Shown: positions 44,065 to 53,723, counted from the stretch's first letter. The stretch is 64,000 bases of DNA from Prauserella endophytica (GCF_005146945.1 NZ_SWMS01000032.1:1-64000); one strand, 5' to 3'. The notes: generated from the sequence alone by a model not told the origin. Numbers and translations: made by a program.

Positions 44065-44718
44065 ATGTCAGGCAAGCGCACTTACGACGACCCGTGCGGC
44101 CTCGCCCGCGCTTTGAACCTGGTCGGGGAACGCTGGGCCATGCTCGTGGTCCGGGAGCTGCTGAACGGCCCGAAGCGGTTCACCGATCTGCGTGAAGGGC
44201 TGCCGCACGCCAGCCAGAACGTGCTCTCGACCCGGCTGCGGGAGCTCGAGGAGTCCGGGATAGTGCGCCGGCGCAGGCTGGGGCCGCCGGCGAGTGCGTG
44301 GGCCTATGAACTGACCGAGCGCGGGCAGGGGCTCGAGCCCGCCCTGCTCGCGCTGGCCAGGTGGGGTAGTCGCACGCCGATGACGTCGGACGCCGAACTG
44401 AGTCCGGATGCGCTCGTGCTCGCGTTGAGGACGACGTTCGACGTGCAGGCCGCGGCGGGGCTGCGGTTGGGGGTGGAGCTACGGGTCAGCGGCGACGTGT
44501 TCCACGCCGAGGTCGCCGAGGGGGATCTCACCATGGGGCGCGGGTCGGCCGAGGAGCCCGACGCCGTCATCGAGACCGGTGCCGCGACGCTGCGCTCGGT
44601 GGTGTTCGGGGGCCGGGAACTCACCGAGGCGCAGCGTCACGGAGAGGCCAAGGTCGAGGGCGACGACGAGACCGCTCGGCGTTTCGTCGAGCTGTTTCCC
44701 CGGCCGGCGGTGCGTTAG
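44065..44718 (+). CDS. HxlR-family regulator with SCP2-like C-terminal domain
   Basis: 217 residues from ATG 44065. Residues ~8-95 are an HxlR winged helix (CGLARALNLVGERWAMLVVR, FTDLREGLPHASQNVLSTRL). The C-terminal ~110 residues look like a sterol-carrier/SCP2-type ligand pocket (FHAEVAEGDLTMGRGSAEEP). GGAGG is unusually close to this ATG; a GTG at 44044 is an alternative. Likely senses a hydrophobic compound and regulates the divergent PPOX-hydrolase operon. Confidence 0.85.
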   Translation: MSGKRTYDDPCGLARALNLVGERWAMLVVRELLNGPKRFTDLREGLPHASQNVLSTRLRELEESGIVRRRRLGPPASAWAYELTERGQGLEPALLALARWGSRTPMTSDAELSPDALVLALRTTFDVQAAAGLRLGVELRVSGDVFHAEVAEGDLTMGRGSAEEPDAVIETGAATLRSVVFGGRELTEAQRHGEAKVEGDDETARRFVELFPRPAVR

Positions 44719-44741
44719 GCGCTCACGAAGCGAGAGGAGGT

Positions 44742-45113
44742 TCAGGAACGAGCGGGGATCTGCTGCACAGCCCAGGAGTTGCCGTCCGGGTCGGAGAAGA
44801 ACACGAACCGGCCCCACGGGAAGTCCTGCACGTCGCTGACGTCGACACCCCGGCCAGCGAGCTCGGCGCGTGCCGCCTCGATGTCGGAGACCACCACCTG
44901 CAAACCCTCGGCGGAACCCGGCCGCATCTTCGAGAGCCCCTTGCCGATGGCGATCGAACAGGCGGAGCCGGGCGGGGTGAGCTGCACGAAGCGAATGTCG
45001 TCGTTCACGGTGTGATCGTGATCGGCGTTGAAGCCGACCTTCTCCACATAGAAAGCCTTCGCCTTGTCCACATCAGACACCGGAACACTGACGAGTTCGA
45101 GCTTGAAGTCCAT
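44742..45113 (-). CDS. VOC-superfamily glyoxalase-like protein
   Basis: 123 residues: VSVPVSDVDKAKAFYVEKVGF start, FSDPDGNSWAVQQIP end, the usual single VOC module. AGGAG lies ~9 nt before ATG 45113. Substrate unknown. The reading frame stays open far upstream (to 45980), but that extension is low-complexity Arg/Ala/Pro and not part of the protein. Confidence 0.86.
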   Translation of the reverse strand: MDFKLELVSVPVSDVDKAKAFYVEKVGFNADHDHTVNDDIRFVQLTPPGSACSIAIGKGLSKMRPGSAEGLQVVVSDIEAARAELAGRGVDVSDVQDFPWGRFVFFSDPDGNSWAVQQIPARS

Positions 45114-45148
45114 GGTCACCACTCCTTGTCGTTGTCGGTGCGACCACG

Positions 45149-45960
45149 CTATGCGTGATTCCGGCCAGTTTCTGGCCGCAAGCAGCTCGTCTGGCATGGA
45201 TTCGTCGACGGCCTCGATCGCGACGTCGGGGCCGCCGCTCGCTCGCGATCCGCCGAGCTCCTCGGCGCAGACACACACGCCGGTCGCCACGTCCGGCCGC
45301 ACCAGGGGTGCGCCGGCGCAGCGCAGACCCGGCTGCCGGTCGCGCGTGTGGGCGAGCGGCCTCGGGCCTGGTCCTCGGACGCCGGCGGAGAAGAGCAACG
45401 CGCGGGACGAACAGGGGGTCGTAGGCGGGGTCGAGCGCAGGGGTCGTCTGCCACGCCCGCCTGCCGTGAGAGGCCTCGCCGACCGTCGTTGATCTCGACC
45501 GAATCCGGTGTGGGAGCGCTGAACCCGCACTCGGCGTCGGCGAGCTCGACGGGGTCCTGCATCGCCACCGAGCGGTAGTCGACGTACATCGGATCGTGGC
45601 AGTGCGGCGCAGCCTTCGGTGGGACTGCGGACCGCGAGCCCGTCGGTGTCGGTTTCGGGCCGCTTGGCGCGTGGGGCGAGCGGGTCGAACGGGGCCGCTC
45701 GACGCGGGTGCCCTCGGTGGTGATGGTCGGCGTGGTGGCCCACGGCCGCGTCGCGACCGCCGCGCTGAGCGGCGTCCCGTCCTGGCTCGATCCGGAGACC
45801 GTCGGGTCGCGCACCACGCGCGGACCTCGCGCTCCGCCCCGTTCGGCCGCCGCGAGCACCCGGTGAACCGCAGGGTCCGCCGGCGCCACGGCGACGAGCG
45901 GGCGAGGGCGGTGAACCGCAAGCGGGGACCGAGCGGGGCACGTCCTGAAGTGTGCGGCAG
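45149..45960 (-). pseudogene. Decayed coding region, unidentified
   Basis: This ~870-nt stretch has no convincing intact gene. Fragments of protein-like sequence appear on the minus strand in more than one frame: HDPMYVDYRSVAMQDPVEL and neighbours (45484-45602), then TTPALDPAYDPLFVPRV (~45398-45460) in another frame, then AGAPLVRPDVATGVCVCAEE in a third. This pattern suggests a gene destroyed by several frameshifts. The family could not be recognised, and non-coding DNA remains possible. Confidence 0.35.
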
Positions 45961-45989
45961 CCCGCGTCCCGATCAAACACAATTGAGCC

Positions 45990-46496
45990 ATGGGAAGTGT
46001 GGAGCTACTGAAGGACGCGTTCGGCCGCATCCGGGAGGAGGTGCACGCCGCTGTCGACGGATTGACAGGGGAGCAGCTGGCCCACCGCGTCGACAAGGAC
46101 GCGAACTCGATCGCGTGGCTCGTGTGGCACCTGACGCGGGTCCAGGACGATCACGTCGCCGACGTGGCCGGCCTCGACCAGGTCTGGACCGCGAAGGGCT
46201 GGGCCGACCGGTTCGGTCTGCCGTTCCCGGCAGGTGACATCGGCTATGGGCACTCGAGCGCCGACGTCGCGAAGGTGCGGGTCGGCTCGCCGCAACTGCT
46301 CGTGGACTACCACGACGCCGTGTGCGAGCAGACGATCGGCTACGTGGAGGGGCTCTCTGACGATGACCTGGAGGTCGTCGTCGACGAGAACTGGGACCCT
46401 CCGGTGACGCTGGGCGTCCGGCTCGTCAGTGTCATCGGCGACGACCTGCAGCACGTCGGGCAGGCCGCGTTCGTGCGCGGCATCGTGCTCCGCTGA
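45990..46496 (+). CDS. DinB-superfamily (mycothiol transferase-like) protein
   Basis: 168 residues of a four-helix DinB bundle. Metal-binding His candidates lie in WLVWHLTRVQDDHVAD and DDLQHVGQ. Members in actinobacteria are mycothiol-dependent transferases or isomerases. Stand-alone gene, ATG start, convergent with the cupin gene 12 nt away. Confidence 0.85.
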   Translation: MGSVELLKDAFGRIREEVHAAVDGLTGEQLAHRVDKDANSIAWLVWHLTRVQDDHVADVAGLDQVWTAKGWADRFGLPFPAGDIGYGHSSADVAKVRVGSPQLLVDYHDAVCEQTIGYVEGLSDDDLEVVVDENWDPPVTLGVRLVSVIGDDLQHVGQAAFVRGIVLR

Positions 46497-46508
46497 GCGG
46501 CGGCGTTC

Positions 46509-46901
46509 CTAGCCGCTGAGCGCGTGCCCGGTGGTGGCGTCGACGTGGCCGGGCAGCTCGTCGTGGCGGTCGCCGACGGAGAGGGTGCCGGTCGGCTCGA
46601 ACAACAGCAGTGAGGCGCCGTCCTTCGAGAACGGTTTGTGCTCGGTGCCGCGGGGCACGACGAACACCGCGCCCTTGGGGAGCACGACGGATCGCTCGCC
46701 GGACTGCTCGCGCAGGGCGATCGTCAGCTCGCCGTCGAGGACGAGGAAGAACTCGTCGGTGTCGTCGTGTGCGTGCCACACGTGCTCGCCCGCGACCTTG
46801 GCGACACGGACGTCGTAGTCGTTCACCTGTGTCACGATGCGCGGGCTCCAGAGCTGGTCGAACGTGGACAGCGCGGCGGTCAGTTCGATCGGTTCGGTCA
46901 T
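46509..46901 (-). CDS. Cupin-domain protein
   Basis: 130 residues with one cupin: motif 1 HVWHAHDDTDEFFLVLDGEL and motif 2 GAVFVVPRGTEHKPF, supplying the His/Glu metal ligands. GGAG precedes ATG 46901 by ~6 nt. Function unspecific; perhaps a small isomerase or binding protein. Divergent from the GlxA regulator. Confidence 0.86.
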   Translation of the reverse strand: MTEPIELTAALSTFDQLWSPRIVTQVNDYDVRVAKVAGEHVWHAHDDTDEFFLVLDGELTIALREQSGERSVVLPKGAVFVVPRGTEHKPFSKDGASLLLFEPTGTLSVGDRHDELPGHVDATTGHALSG

Positions 46902-46951
46902 GGCTCCATCCTCGTCAGCGGAGCCCGACACGTGGGTGCTAGGAATCGCAT

Positions 46952-47920
46952 ATGTCGCTTGATTCCTCGCACGCGCCGCACCGCGTTGTGGCGATCGTCG
47001 ACGACGGCTCGAATCCGTTCGAGCTGGGCGTGGCGACGGAGCTGTTCGGGCTGCGCAGGCCCGAGCTCGGCCGGGACTGGTACGAGTTCGTGCTCTGCTC
47101 GGCGCGGCCGGCCGTTCGCATGCACCTGGGCATGTTCACGCTGTCCGAGGTCGCCGGGCTCGACGCGGTGGAGTCCGCGGACACGGTTCTCGTGCCGAAC
47201 CGGCCTGATCCCGAGGTGGAGCCCGCGCCCGCCGTGCTCGACGCCGTGCGCGCCGCGGCCGACCGGGGTGCCCGGTTGCTGAGCTTCTGCACCGGCGCGT
47301 TCACGCTCGCCGCGGCGGGTCTGCTCGACGGGCGCAGGGCCACCACGCACTGGCGGTGGGCGGAGGTCTTCGCCGCCCGGTTCCCGTCGGTGCGGCTGGA
47401 ACGGGACGTGCTCTTCGTCGACGACGGTGACGTGCTCACGGCGGCGGGCAGCGCCGCCGCGCTCGACCTCGGGCTGCACGTGGTCCGGCGCGACCACGGT
47501 GCCGAGATCGCGAACGCAGTGAGCAGGCGGCTGGTGTTCGGCGCGCACCGGGACGGCGGTCAACAGCAGTTCATCGAACGGCCGGTGCCCGAGGTACCGG
47601 ACGCGTCGCTCGCACCGGTGCTCGCCTGGGCTCAGGCGCGGCTGGACCAGCCACTGACGGTCGCCGACCTCGCCGCTCGGGCAGCGATGAGCCAGGCCAC
47701 GCTGCACCGCCGGTTCCGCGCCGAACTCGGCACGACGCCGCTCGGCTGGCTCACGGCCGAACGCGTGGACCTTGCGTGCAGGCTCATCGAGCGTGGTGAG
47801 CAGCGACTCGACGTCGTGGCCTCCCGCAGCGGGCTGGGCAGCGTGGCCAACCTGAGGGCGCGGCTGCGCAGGCGAACCGGGCTGAGCCCGACGGAGTACC
47901 GCAAGCGGTTCGCGAGCTAG
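46952..47920 (+). CDS. GlxA-type AraC-family regulator
   Basis: 322 residues: N-terminal DJ-1/PfpI-like domain with SFCTGAFTLAAAGLLDGR around the Cys elbow, and a C-terminal AraC double helix-turn-helix (DLAARAAMSQATLHRRF, then VVASRSGLGSVANLRARL). Such proteins act as transcription activators sensing small molecules. Overlaps the convergent HhH-GPD gene by 4 nt. Confidence 0.9.
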   Translation: MSLDSSHAPHRVVAIVDDGSNPFELGVATELFGLRRPELGRDWYEFVLCSARPAVRMHLGMFTLSEVAGLDAVESADTVLVPNRPDPEVEPAPAVLDAVRAAADRGARLLSFCTGAFTLAAAGLLDGRRATTHWRWAEVFAARFPSVRLERDVLFVDDGDVLTAAGSAAALDLGLHVVRRDHGAEIANAVSRRLVFGAHRDGGQQQFIERPVPEVPDASLAPVLAWAQARLDQPLTVADLAARAAMSQATLHRRFRAELGTTPLGWLTAERVDLACRLIERGEQRLDVVASRSGLGSVANLRARLRRRTGLSPTEYRKRFAS

Positions 47921-48495
47921 CCTGCGCCCTTGGCCGCGGCCTTGGCCGCCTTCTTGAAGTCGCGGACCTCCGCGAGGGTCTCGGCGCTGGTGACGTCGGC
48001 GATCGACCGGCGCGAGCCCTCCTCGCCGTAGGCGCCCGCCGCCTCGCGCCAGCCCTCCGGCGTCACGCCCAGCTGCTTGCCGAGGAGCGCAACGAAGATC
48101 CTGGCCTTCTGGTCGCCGTAGCCCGGCAGTGCCTTGACCCGCCGCAGCAGTTCCTTGCCGTCCGGCTTGCCGGACTTCCAGATCCTGTCCGTTTTGCCGT
48201 CGTAGTGCTCGAGGACGTGATTCGCCAGAGCGTGGACTCGCCGAGCCATCGATCCGCCGTAGCGGTGGATGGCAGGCGGCTGCACGCACAGCTCGACGAA
48301 CTCCTCGACAGGGGTATCGGCGATCTTGGTGATGCTGAAGCCGTCCATGCGGTCCGCGATCTTCTTCGGCCCCATGAACGCGTGCTCCATCGGGAACTGC
48401 TGATCGAGGAGCAGACCGGTGAGCAGCGCGAAGGGGTCGCTGCTGAGCAGCTTGTCGGCCTCGGCGTCGCCGGTGAGGCGCAGCTTCTTGGGCAT
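47917..48495 (-). CDS. HhH-GPD-type base excision DNA repair protein
   Basis: 192 residues with the HhH-GPD pattern typical of small actinobacterial DNA glycosylase-like proteins: LLLDQQFPMEHAFMGP at the N-terminus and a helix-hairpin-helix LPGYGDQKARIFVALLGK. The C-terminal tail DFKKAAKAAAKGAG is lysine-rich. The 295 nt upstream (48496-48790) contain an 8-bp hairpin (48580-48602) and no gene. Confidence 0.87.
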   Translation of the reverse strand: MPKKLRLTGDAEADKLLSSDPFALLTGLLLDQQFPMEHAFMGPKKIADRMDGFSITKIADTPVEEFVELCVQPPAIHRYGGSMARRVHALANHVLEHYDGKTDRIWKSGKPDGKELLRRVKALPGYGDQKARIFVALLGKQLGVTPEGWREAAGAYGEEGSRRSIADVTSAETLAEVRDFKKAAKAAAKGAG

Positions 48496-48755
48496 GGCTC
48501 CATCGTCGCACGTGGCGTGGACGCGGACCTATGCGCGCGGGCACCCGGCCCGGAGAGGAGGCGGCTCGACACGGCGAACCCGTGCCGCGCACACCGGCAC
48601 GGCACTGGCGCTCGAAAGGTCGCCGCGAGCGTTCGCCGGTCCTCCAAGGCTCAGCGCCGGCGAGGGTCGGCGGCAGCGGCCAGATGTCCGCCCATGGCGG
48701 GACGGATCACCACGGTGTCCAGGTCGTGCGGACAGGCGTGACGGGGCACCGGGCC

Positions 48756-48785
48756 GGGGTGCGACGTGGGGCCACGCCGCACCCC
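48756..48785 (-). terminator. Terminator-like hairpin after GDPD gene
   Basis: GGGGTGCG (48756-48763) pairs with CGCACCCC (48778-48785), with an inner CGTGG/CCACG stem, 5 nt past the GDPD stop codon. No U-tract. Confidence 0.5.
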
Positions 48786-48790
48786 ACCGG

Positions 48791-50056
48791 TCACGGGACG
48801 ATGTAGGAGTGGGTGTCGAGCACCCGGTGGCGCGGCGAGTAGAGGGTCACCGTGTCGCCGCCGGTGTTGTTCAGGAACCCGGCGGTCAGCCCGTTGTAGA
48901 CGGCGTCCGGGCGGTTCGTGCCCGGACCGGGGTAGACCCGCAGCAGGCTGCCGGGCTGGATCGTAAAGCCGTCGCCGATGCGCAACAGGTTGCTCGCCGC
49001 GTCGCGCACGTAGTGCCCGCTCACGTCGATCGGCCTGGCCGTGGTGTTGCGCAGGGTGACGTGCTCGCCGGTCTCCGGCTGGACGTCGTCGCCGCTCGGG
49101 TTCGGGAAGACGTGGTCGACGACGACGGCGCCCTGTCCCGGGAACGCGTCCTTGCCCGCGCGCACGCGCAGCGCCGTCTCCGGGTGGTTGGTGACCACCC
49201 AGTCGTACCGCTGGTGCAGGGCCATCTCGATCTGCGCGGGACTGTCCACCGGGTCGCTGAACACCTTGAGCCCGCGCGCGTGCGCCCGGTCGATGTCGGC
49301 CGCGGTCGTCACGCGCGGGTGGGCGAACACTCCCACCGTCCAGCCGGCGAGCGCGTCGAGCATGGCGTCGTCGAGCATCTTGCCGCCGGTCAGCACCGCC
49401 AGCTGCACCTTGGGCGCGACCGCGTGGAACTCCCGCAGAGCGGTCTCGTCGCGGGAGTGGACCTTCACGCGGTAGGCGCCGGAGCGCAGGATCGCGCCGT
49501 CGGCGAGCCCGGCCGCCCGCAGTTCCTCGGCGAGCTTCGCACCGACACCGGGGCTGTTCTGCGGCGCTTTGAGCTCCAGCGTCAGCCCTGCGCGGCCGCG
49601 GTTGAGCTCCAGCAGCTCGCGCACGGTCGGCACGCGCTGGCCCGCGAAACGGGGGTCGAACCACGAACCCGCGTCGAGCCGCTTGATCTCGGCGAGGGTG
49701 AAGTCGCCGACCAGGCCCTGCGCTCGCTCGGGGAACACGGTCTCGACGTCGGTGGTGCGGGCCAGCGTGTCGTCGTGCACCAGCACGAGCTCGCCGTCGG
49801 CCGTGAGCTGCACGTCGCCTTCGAGCACGTCGGCGCCTTCCGCCAGCGCGCGCTGGTAGGAGGCGAGCGTCTCCTCGGGCGCGAGGCCGGGTGAGCCGCG
49901 GTGGGCGGCGACGACCGCCTGGCGGTGCTTGCCCGGACTCGCAGCCGAGGTGGTGTCGGCGTCAACGGGTCCGAGCGTCGTGATCGTGGTGACGGCGGCG
50001 GTGGCGAGCACCGCGGCGGCGAGCGGCACGCCGAGGCTGCGCAGGCGTCGGTTCAC
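48791..50056 (-). CDS. Secreted glycerophosphodiester phosphodiesterase with lamin-tail domain
   Basis: 421 residues from GTG 50056 (AAAGG ~7 nt upstream). Signal-peptide-like N-terminus (LGVPLAAAVLATAAVTTI), then a GDPD TIM barrel: AAHRG, LEGDVQLTADGELVLVHDD metal/acid residues, LELKAP. Residues ~310-420 form a lamin-tail-like Ig domain (VFPNPSGDDVQPETGEHVTLRN). It would release glycerol-3-phosphate from extracellular phosphodiesters such as lipid head groups or teichoic acids. Confidence 0.9.
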   Translation of the reverse strand: MNRRLRSLGVPLAAAVLATAAVTTITTLGPVDADTTSAASPGKHRQAVVAAHRGSPGLAPEETLASYQRALAEGADVLEGDVQLTADGELVLVHDDTLARTTDVETVFPERAQGLVGDFTLAEIKRLDAGSWFDPRFAGQRVPTVRELLELNRGRAGLTLELKAPQNSPGVGAKLAEELRAAGLADGAILRSGAYRVKVHSRDETALREFHAVAPKVQLAVLTGGKMLDDAMLDALAGWTVGVFAHPRVTTAADIDRAHARGLKVFSDPVDSPAQIEMALHQRYDWVVTNHPETALRVRAGKDAFPGQGAVVVDHVFPNPSGDDVQPETGEHVTLRNTTARPIDVSGHYVRDAASNLLRIGDGFTIQPGSLLRVYPGPGTNRPDAVYNGLTAGFLNNTGGDTVTLYSPRHRVLDTHSYIVP

Positions 50057-50390
50057 GGCAAACCTTTCGATGGGGATCGGAACCGGTTGATCTTCGAACC
50101 GGTCGTTTGCGAATCCCCGACTTCGAGCCGAACCTGGCCGGAACACAGGGTGACGCAGAGTCGCGCTCGGCTGACCCCTCGCGTGCGACGGCGTGTGCCA
50201 CTACCGTGCTAGACGTGAGCCGCTGAGAGCTCAGCGGCCGGACGTGCTGCGCTTATAGCACAACTGACGCCATGATCGGTACATTTCTGTCGGCATTGTC
50301 ACATGTGTTTCTGTGTCGTTGCAGGTAGGCGGAGGGTCCGCATCGATCTGGGGCTGAGCGGCGTAACGCACTCTGTTACGTTGCTTGAAT
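50057..50390. other. Intergenic region between GDPD and ectA
   Basis: 334 nt, no gene. It holds the divergent promoters of the GDPD gene and ectA. An 8-bp hairpin GCCGCTGA/TCAGCGGC lies at 50219-50238, followed by an AT-richer part (50250-50320), and the CGTAAC/GTTACG repeat lies just before ectA. Confidence 0.6.
50362..50380 (+). promoter_or_regulatory. Inverted repeat upstream of ectA
   Basis: CGTAAC (50362-50367) and GTTACG (50375-50380), 7-nt spacer, ends 10 nt before ectA. Related GGTAACA/TGTTACC arms flank the hairpin after ectD. Could be a regulator site or an RNA structure controlling ectA translation. Confidence 0.45.
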
Positions 50391-50942
50391 ATGTCCGGAA
50401 AGCACTCAATCCGTGCCAACGGCGATAATCAATCGGCGGGCCACGTGGTGATCGAAAAGCCATCCCGAGCTGATGGTGCCGCCCTGTGGCGAATAGCGCG
50501 TGATTCGCAAAAACTTGACCTCAACTCGTCGTACACGTACCTGTTGTGGTGTCGCGATTTCGCTGAGACTTCTGTTGTCGCCAAGGTCGATGGAAATACT
50601 GTGGGGTTTGTCATCGGCTATCGCAGGCCCGACGCGCCCGACACCGCGTTAGTGTGGCAAGTCGCGGTCGACGACGCCCAGCGTGGCCGCGGCCTGGCAG
50701 GAAAGCTGCTCGACGCGCTGTTCAACCGCCTCGTCGCCGACGGAGTGCGCTACCTGGACACCACGATCACGCCGGACAACGAAGCGTCGATCCGGCTGTT
50801 CGGTTCCTTCGCCAAGCGATGGAACGCCCCTCTCGAGCGGTCCGAGCTGTTCGCGGCGAGTGATTTTCCCGATGAGCACGAGCCGGAGGACCTGTTCCGC
50901 ATCGGTCCGCTCGTGCGAGCCCACGATGAGACTGGGCGCTAG
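50391..50942 (+). CDS. ectA: L-2,4-diaminobutyrate acetyltransferase EctA
   Basis: 183 residues of the GNAT fold; acetyl-CoA site DDAQRGRGLAGKLLDAL. Family hallmarks: LDLNSSYTYLLWCRDF and TTITPDNEASIRLF. Acetylates diaminobutyrate at N4 in ectoine synthesis. ATG 50391 was chosen; a TTG lies 6 nt upstream. No good ribosome binding site is visible, and the inverted repeat is very close, so the start or the leader may be unusual. First gene of ectABCD. Confidence 0.93.
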   Translation: MSGKHSIRANGDNQSAGHVVIEKPSRADGAALWRIARDSQKLDLNSSYTYLLWCRDFAETSVVAKVDGNTVGFVIGYRRPDAPDTALVWQVAVDDAQRGRGLAGKLLDALFNRLVADGVRYLDTTITPDNEASIRLFGSFAKRWNAPLERSELFAASDFPDEHEPEDLFRIGPLVRAHDETGR

Positions 50943-50995
50943 AAAGCGAAAACCCAACAATTGTTTTCGCCCGATAAAGCAGGAGACGAAGCAAG

Positions 50996-52249
50996 GTGAG
51001 CATCTTCGAAACGCTCGAATCCGAGGTGCGCAGCTACAGCCGTGGCTGGCCGACCGTGTTCGATCGAGCGCAAGGCAGTTGGCTCTACGCGGAGGACGGC
51101 AAAGCGTACCTTGACTTCTTCGCCGGAGCCGGTGCGCTCAACTACGGGCACAACAACCCGGTGCTGAAGAAAGCACTGATCGACTACATTTCGCGCGACG
51201 GCGTGACCCACGCGCTCGACATGTTCACCGTTGCCAAGCGCGACTTCCTGGAGACCCTCAACGAGGTGATCCTCCAGCCGCGCTCGATGGACTACAAGGT
51301 CATCTTCCCCGGCCCCGGGGGCGCCAACGCGGTCGAGGCCGCGCTCAAGCTCGCGCGCAAGATCACCGGCAAGGAATCGGTCATCAACTTCACCAACGCC
51401 TTCCACGGGATGACCCTGGGCGCGCTGTCGGTGACCGGTAACTCGATGAAGCGCGGCGGCGCGGGCATCCCGCTGGTTCACGCCACGCCGATGCCGTACG
51501 ACCAGTACTTCGACGGCGCCTACCCCGACTTTCTCTACTTCGAGCGCCTGCTCGAGGACTCCGGCAGCGGTCTGAACGAGCCCGCCGCCGTGATCGTAGA
51601 GACGGTGCAGGGCGAGGGCGGCATCAACGCCGCGCGGCTCGAGTGGCTGCAGGGCCTCTCCGAGCTCTGCAAGCGGCACAACATCCTGCTGATCCTCGAC
51701 GACGTGCAGATGGGGTGCGGTCGCACCGGCCCGTTCTTCAGCTTCGAGGAGGCAGGCATCGAGCCGGACATGGTCTGCCTCTCGAAGTCGATCGGCGGAT
51801 ACGGCCTTCCGCTCGCGATCACGCTCATCCGGCCCGACCTCGACGTGTGGTCGCCTGGTGAGCACAACGGCACCTTCCGCGGCATCAACCCGGCGTTCGT
51901 CACCGCCACCGAGGCCCTGCGCACCTACTGGCGCGACGACGAGCTGGAGAAGTCCACCAAGGCCAAGGGCGAGCGGGTCGGCGCCGTGTTCACCGAGCTG
52001 GTGGAGAATCACCCCGAGGCGAACCTGGTCGCGAAGGGCCGCGGCCTCGCCAGGGGCCTCGAGTTCCCGACCGGCGAGGTGGCGGGCAAGGTCTGCGCGG
52101 CGGCCTTCGACCGCGGCCTGCTCATGGAGACGTCCGGTCCCGACGGCGAGGTCGTCAAGCTGCTGCCCGCGCTGACCACCACCGACGCCGAGATCGAGCA
52201 GGGCCTGGAGATCATCACGGACTCCGTGAAGTCCGTGCTGTCGCGCTGA
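50996..52249 (+). CDS. ectB: Diaminobutyrate-2-oxoglutarate transaminase EctB
   Basis: 417 residues, class III aminotransferase. PLP lysine in [13 protein letters not shown], cofactor Asp in [15 protein letters not shown]. Converts aspartate-semialdehyde to 2,4-diaminobutyrate. GTG start with AGGAG ~14 nt upstream (plus GCAAGG), 53 nt after ectA. Confidence 0.96.
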   Translation: MSIFETLESEVRSYSRGWPTVFDRAQGSWLYAEDGKAYLDFFAGAGALNYGHNNPVLKKALIDYISRDGVTHALDMFTVAKRDFLETLNEVILQPRSMDYKVIFPGPGGANAVEAALKLARKITGKESVINFTNAFHGMTLGALSVTGNSMKRGGAGIPLVHATPMPYDQYFDGAYPDFLYFERLLEDSGSGLNEPAAVIVETVQGEGGINAARLEWLQGLSELCKRHNILLILDDVQMGCGRTGPFFSFEEAGIEPDMVCLSKSIGGYGLPLAITLIRPDLDVWSPGEHNGTFRGINPAFVTATEALRTYWRDDELEKSTKAKGERVGAVFTELVENHPEANLVAKGRGLARGLEFPTGEVAGKVCAAAFDRGLLMETSGPDGEVVKLLPALTTTDAEIEQGLEIITDSVKSVLSR

Positions 52250-52282
52250 GTCAGTTTTCGTACAGGAGAAAGGGAGTACGTT

Positions 52283-52675
52283 TTGATCGTCCGCACACTC
52301 GACGAGGTCACCGACACCGACGCCGACATCAAGACGCCGAACTGGCGGAGCAAGCGCATCCTGCTCGCCAAGGACAAGGCGGGCTTCTCGGTGCACGAGA
52401 CCACGTTGTACGCGGGTACCGTCAACGACTTCTGGTACGCCAACCACATCGAGGCCGTTTTCGTCGTCGAGGGCGAGGGCGAGATCACGAACAAGGCGAC
52501 CGGCGAGACCCATCAGCTCAAGCCCGGTTCGCTTTACCTGCTGAACGACCACGACAAGCACCAGGTCCGGCCGAAGACCGAGATGCGCACCGTCTGCGTG
52601 TTCAACCCGCCGGTCACCGGGCGCGAGGTCCACGACGAGAACGGCGTGTACCCGCTCGTGGTCGAGGAAGACTGA
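52283..52675 (+). CDS. ectC: L-ectoine synthase EctC
   Basis: 130-residue cupin enzyme that cyclises N4-acetyl-diaminobutyrate to ectoine. Starts at TTG (MIVRTLDEV is the family N-terminus), with AGGGAG 6 nt upstream, so the rare start is well supported. Family motifs [21 protein letters not shown] subset and [14 protein letters not shown] are present. 33 nt after ectB. Confidence 0.96.
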   Translation: MIVRTLDEVTDTDADIKTPNWRSKRILLAKDKAGFSVHETTLYAGTVNDFWYANHIEAVFVVEGEGEITNKATGETHQLKPGSLYLLNDHDKHQVRPKTEMRTVCVFNPPVTGREVHDENGVYPLVVEED

Positions 52676-52690
52676 CTGACTGCCGAGACG

Positions 52691-52739
52691 TCGCGATAGG
52701 CGTGCCGGGGTCGAGCGGCCCCGGCACGCCGCATCGCGA
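52691..52739 (+). terminator. Composite hairpin between ectC and ectD
   Basis: An 11-bp perfect stem GCGTGCCGGGG (52700-52710)/CCCCGGCACGC (52719-52729) inside an outer 7-bp stem TCGCGAT/ATCGCGA (52691-52697/52733-52739). No U-tract follows. It could terminate or attenuate transcription, lowering ectD relative to ectABC, or protect the ectABC mRNA 3' end. Confidence 0.65.
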
Positions 52740-52796
52740 ACCCCGAGGGGGCACAGAAAACAAACAAAAGAGTGGCACTCGTAGGAGGCGAGTATT

Positions 52797-53699
52797 TTGA
52801 CTCTCGCAGAGAGCCGGATTGAGGACAGTTATCCAACCCGTGTGGTCGGTGAGGCGCAGCTGCTCGAACGGGCTGATCCCACAGTGTGGGGCGCCGAGGG
52901 AGACGGGCCGTTCGACGCGGCCGGACTCGCCTCACACGAGGCGAAGGGCTACACGATCATCGAGGGCCTGTTGTCGCCCGCCGAGGTGCAGGGTTACTGG
53001 CAGGAACTCGTACGGCTCTCGTCGGACTCCCAGCTCAAGGCCGACGAGCGCGTGATCACCGAGAAGAAGTCCGGCGAGGTCCGGTCGATCTTCGAGGTGC
53101 ACAAGATCAGCGAGCTGATCAGCGAACTGGTGCGCGACCCGCGCATCCTGGACCGGGCAAGGCAGATCCTGGGCTCGGAGGTCTACATCCACCAGAGCCG
53201 CGTGAACTACATGCCGGGGTTCAAGGGCTCGGGCTTCTACTGGCACTCCGACTTCGAGACGTGGCACGCCGAGGACGGGATGCCGAAGCCGCGCGCGGTG
53301 AGTTGCTCGATCGCGCTCACCGACAACTACCCCTTCAACGGTGGCCTGATGGTGATGCCCGGCTCGCAGCGCACGTTCGTGCAGTGCGTCGGCGCCACGC
53401 CGGACGACCACTACAAGGCGTCGCTGAAGGAGCAGGAGATCGGCGTCCCGAGCGAGGATGACATCACCAAGCTCGCCGCCGAGTACGGGATCGACCAGTT
53501 CACGGGTCCCGCGGGCTCCGCGCTGTTCTTCGACTCGAACATCATGCACGGCTCGGGCAACAACATCACCCCGTATCCGCGCTCGAACATCTTCCTGGTG
53601 TTCAACAGCGTCGAGAACGCGCTGAAGGAGCCGTTCGCGGCCAGCAAGCCCCGGCCGACCTTCATCGGCAGCAGGGACTTCACCCCCGTCACTCGCTGA
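52797..53699 (+). CDS. ectD: Ectoine 5-hydroxylase EctD
   Basis: 300 residues, Fe(II)/2-oxoglutarate dioxygenase making 5-hydroxyectoine. Fe ligands: FYWHSDFETWH (HxD) and distal His in NIMHGSGNNITPYPRSN, whose Arg binds 2-oxoglutarate. TTG start with AGGAGG 8 nt upstream. Separated from ectC by 121 nt containing a strong hairpin, so it may be expressed at a different level. Confidence 0.96.
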   Translation: MTLAESRIEDSYPTRVVGEAQLLERADPTVWGAEGDGPFDAAGLASHEAKGYTIIEGLLSPAEVQGYWQELVRLSSDSQLKADERVITEKKSGEVRSIFEVHKISELISELVRDPRILDRARQILGSEVYIHQSRVNYMPGFKGSGFYWHSDFETWHAEDGMPKPRAVSCSIALTDNYPFNGGLMVMPGSQRTFVQCVGATPDDHYKASLKEQEIGVPSEDDITKLAAEYGIDQFTGPAGSALFFDSNIMHGSGNNITPYPRSNIFLVFNSVENALKEPFAASKPRPTFIGSRDFTPVTR

Positions 53700-53723
53700 C
53701 CCGTGGCCTCCGGGTAAGCGATT

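Noticed and set aside
44742-45980. 412-residue single protein extending the VOC gene upstream
   Set aside because: The added ~290 residues are Arg/Ala/Pro low-complexity typical of off-frame reading in GC-rich DNA; a good ribosome binding site and family N-terminus lie at 45113.
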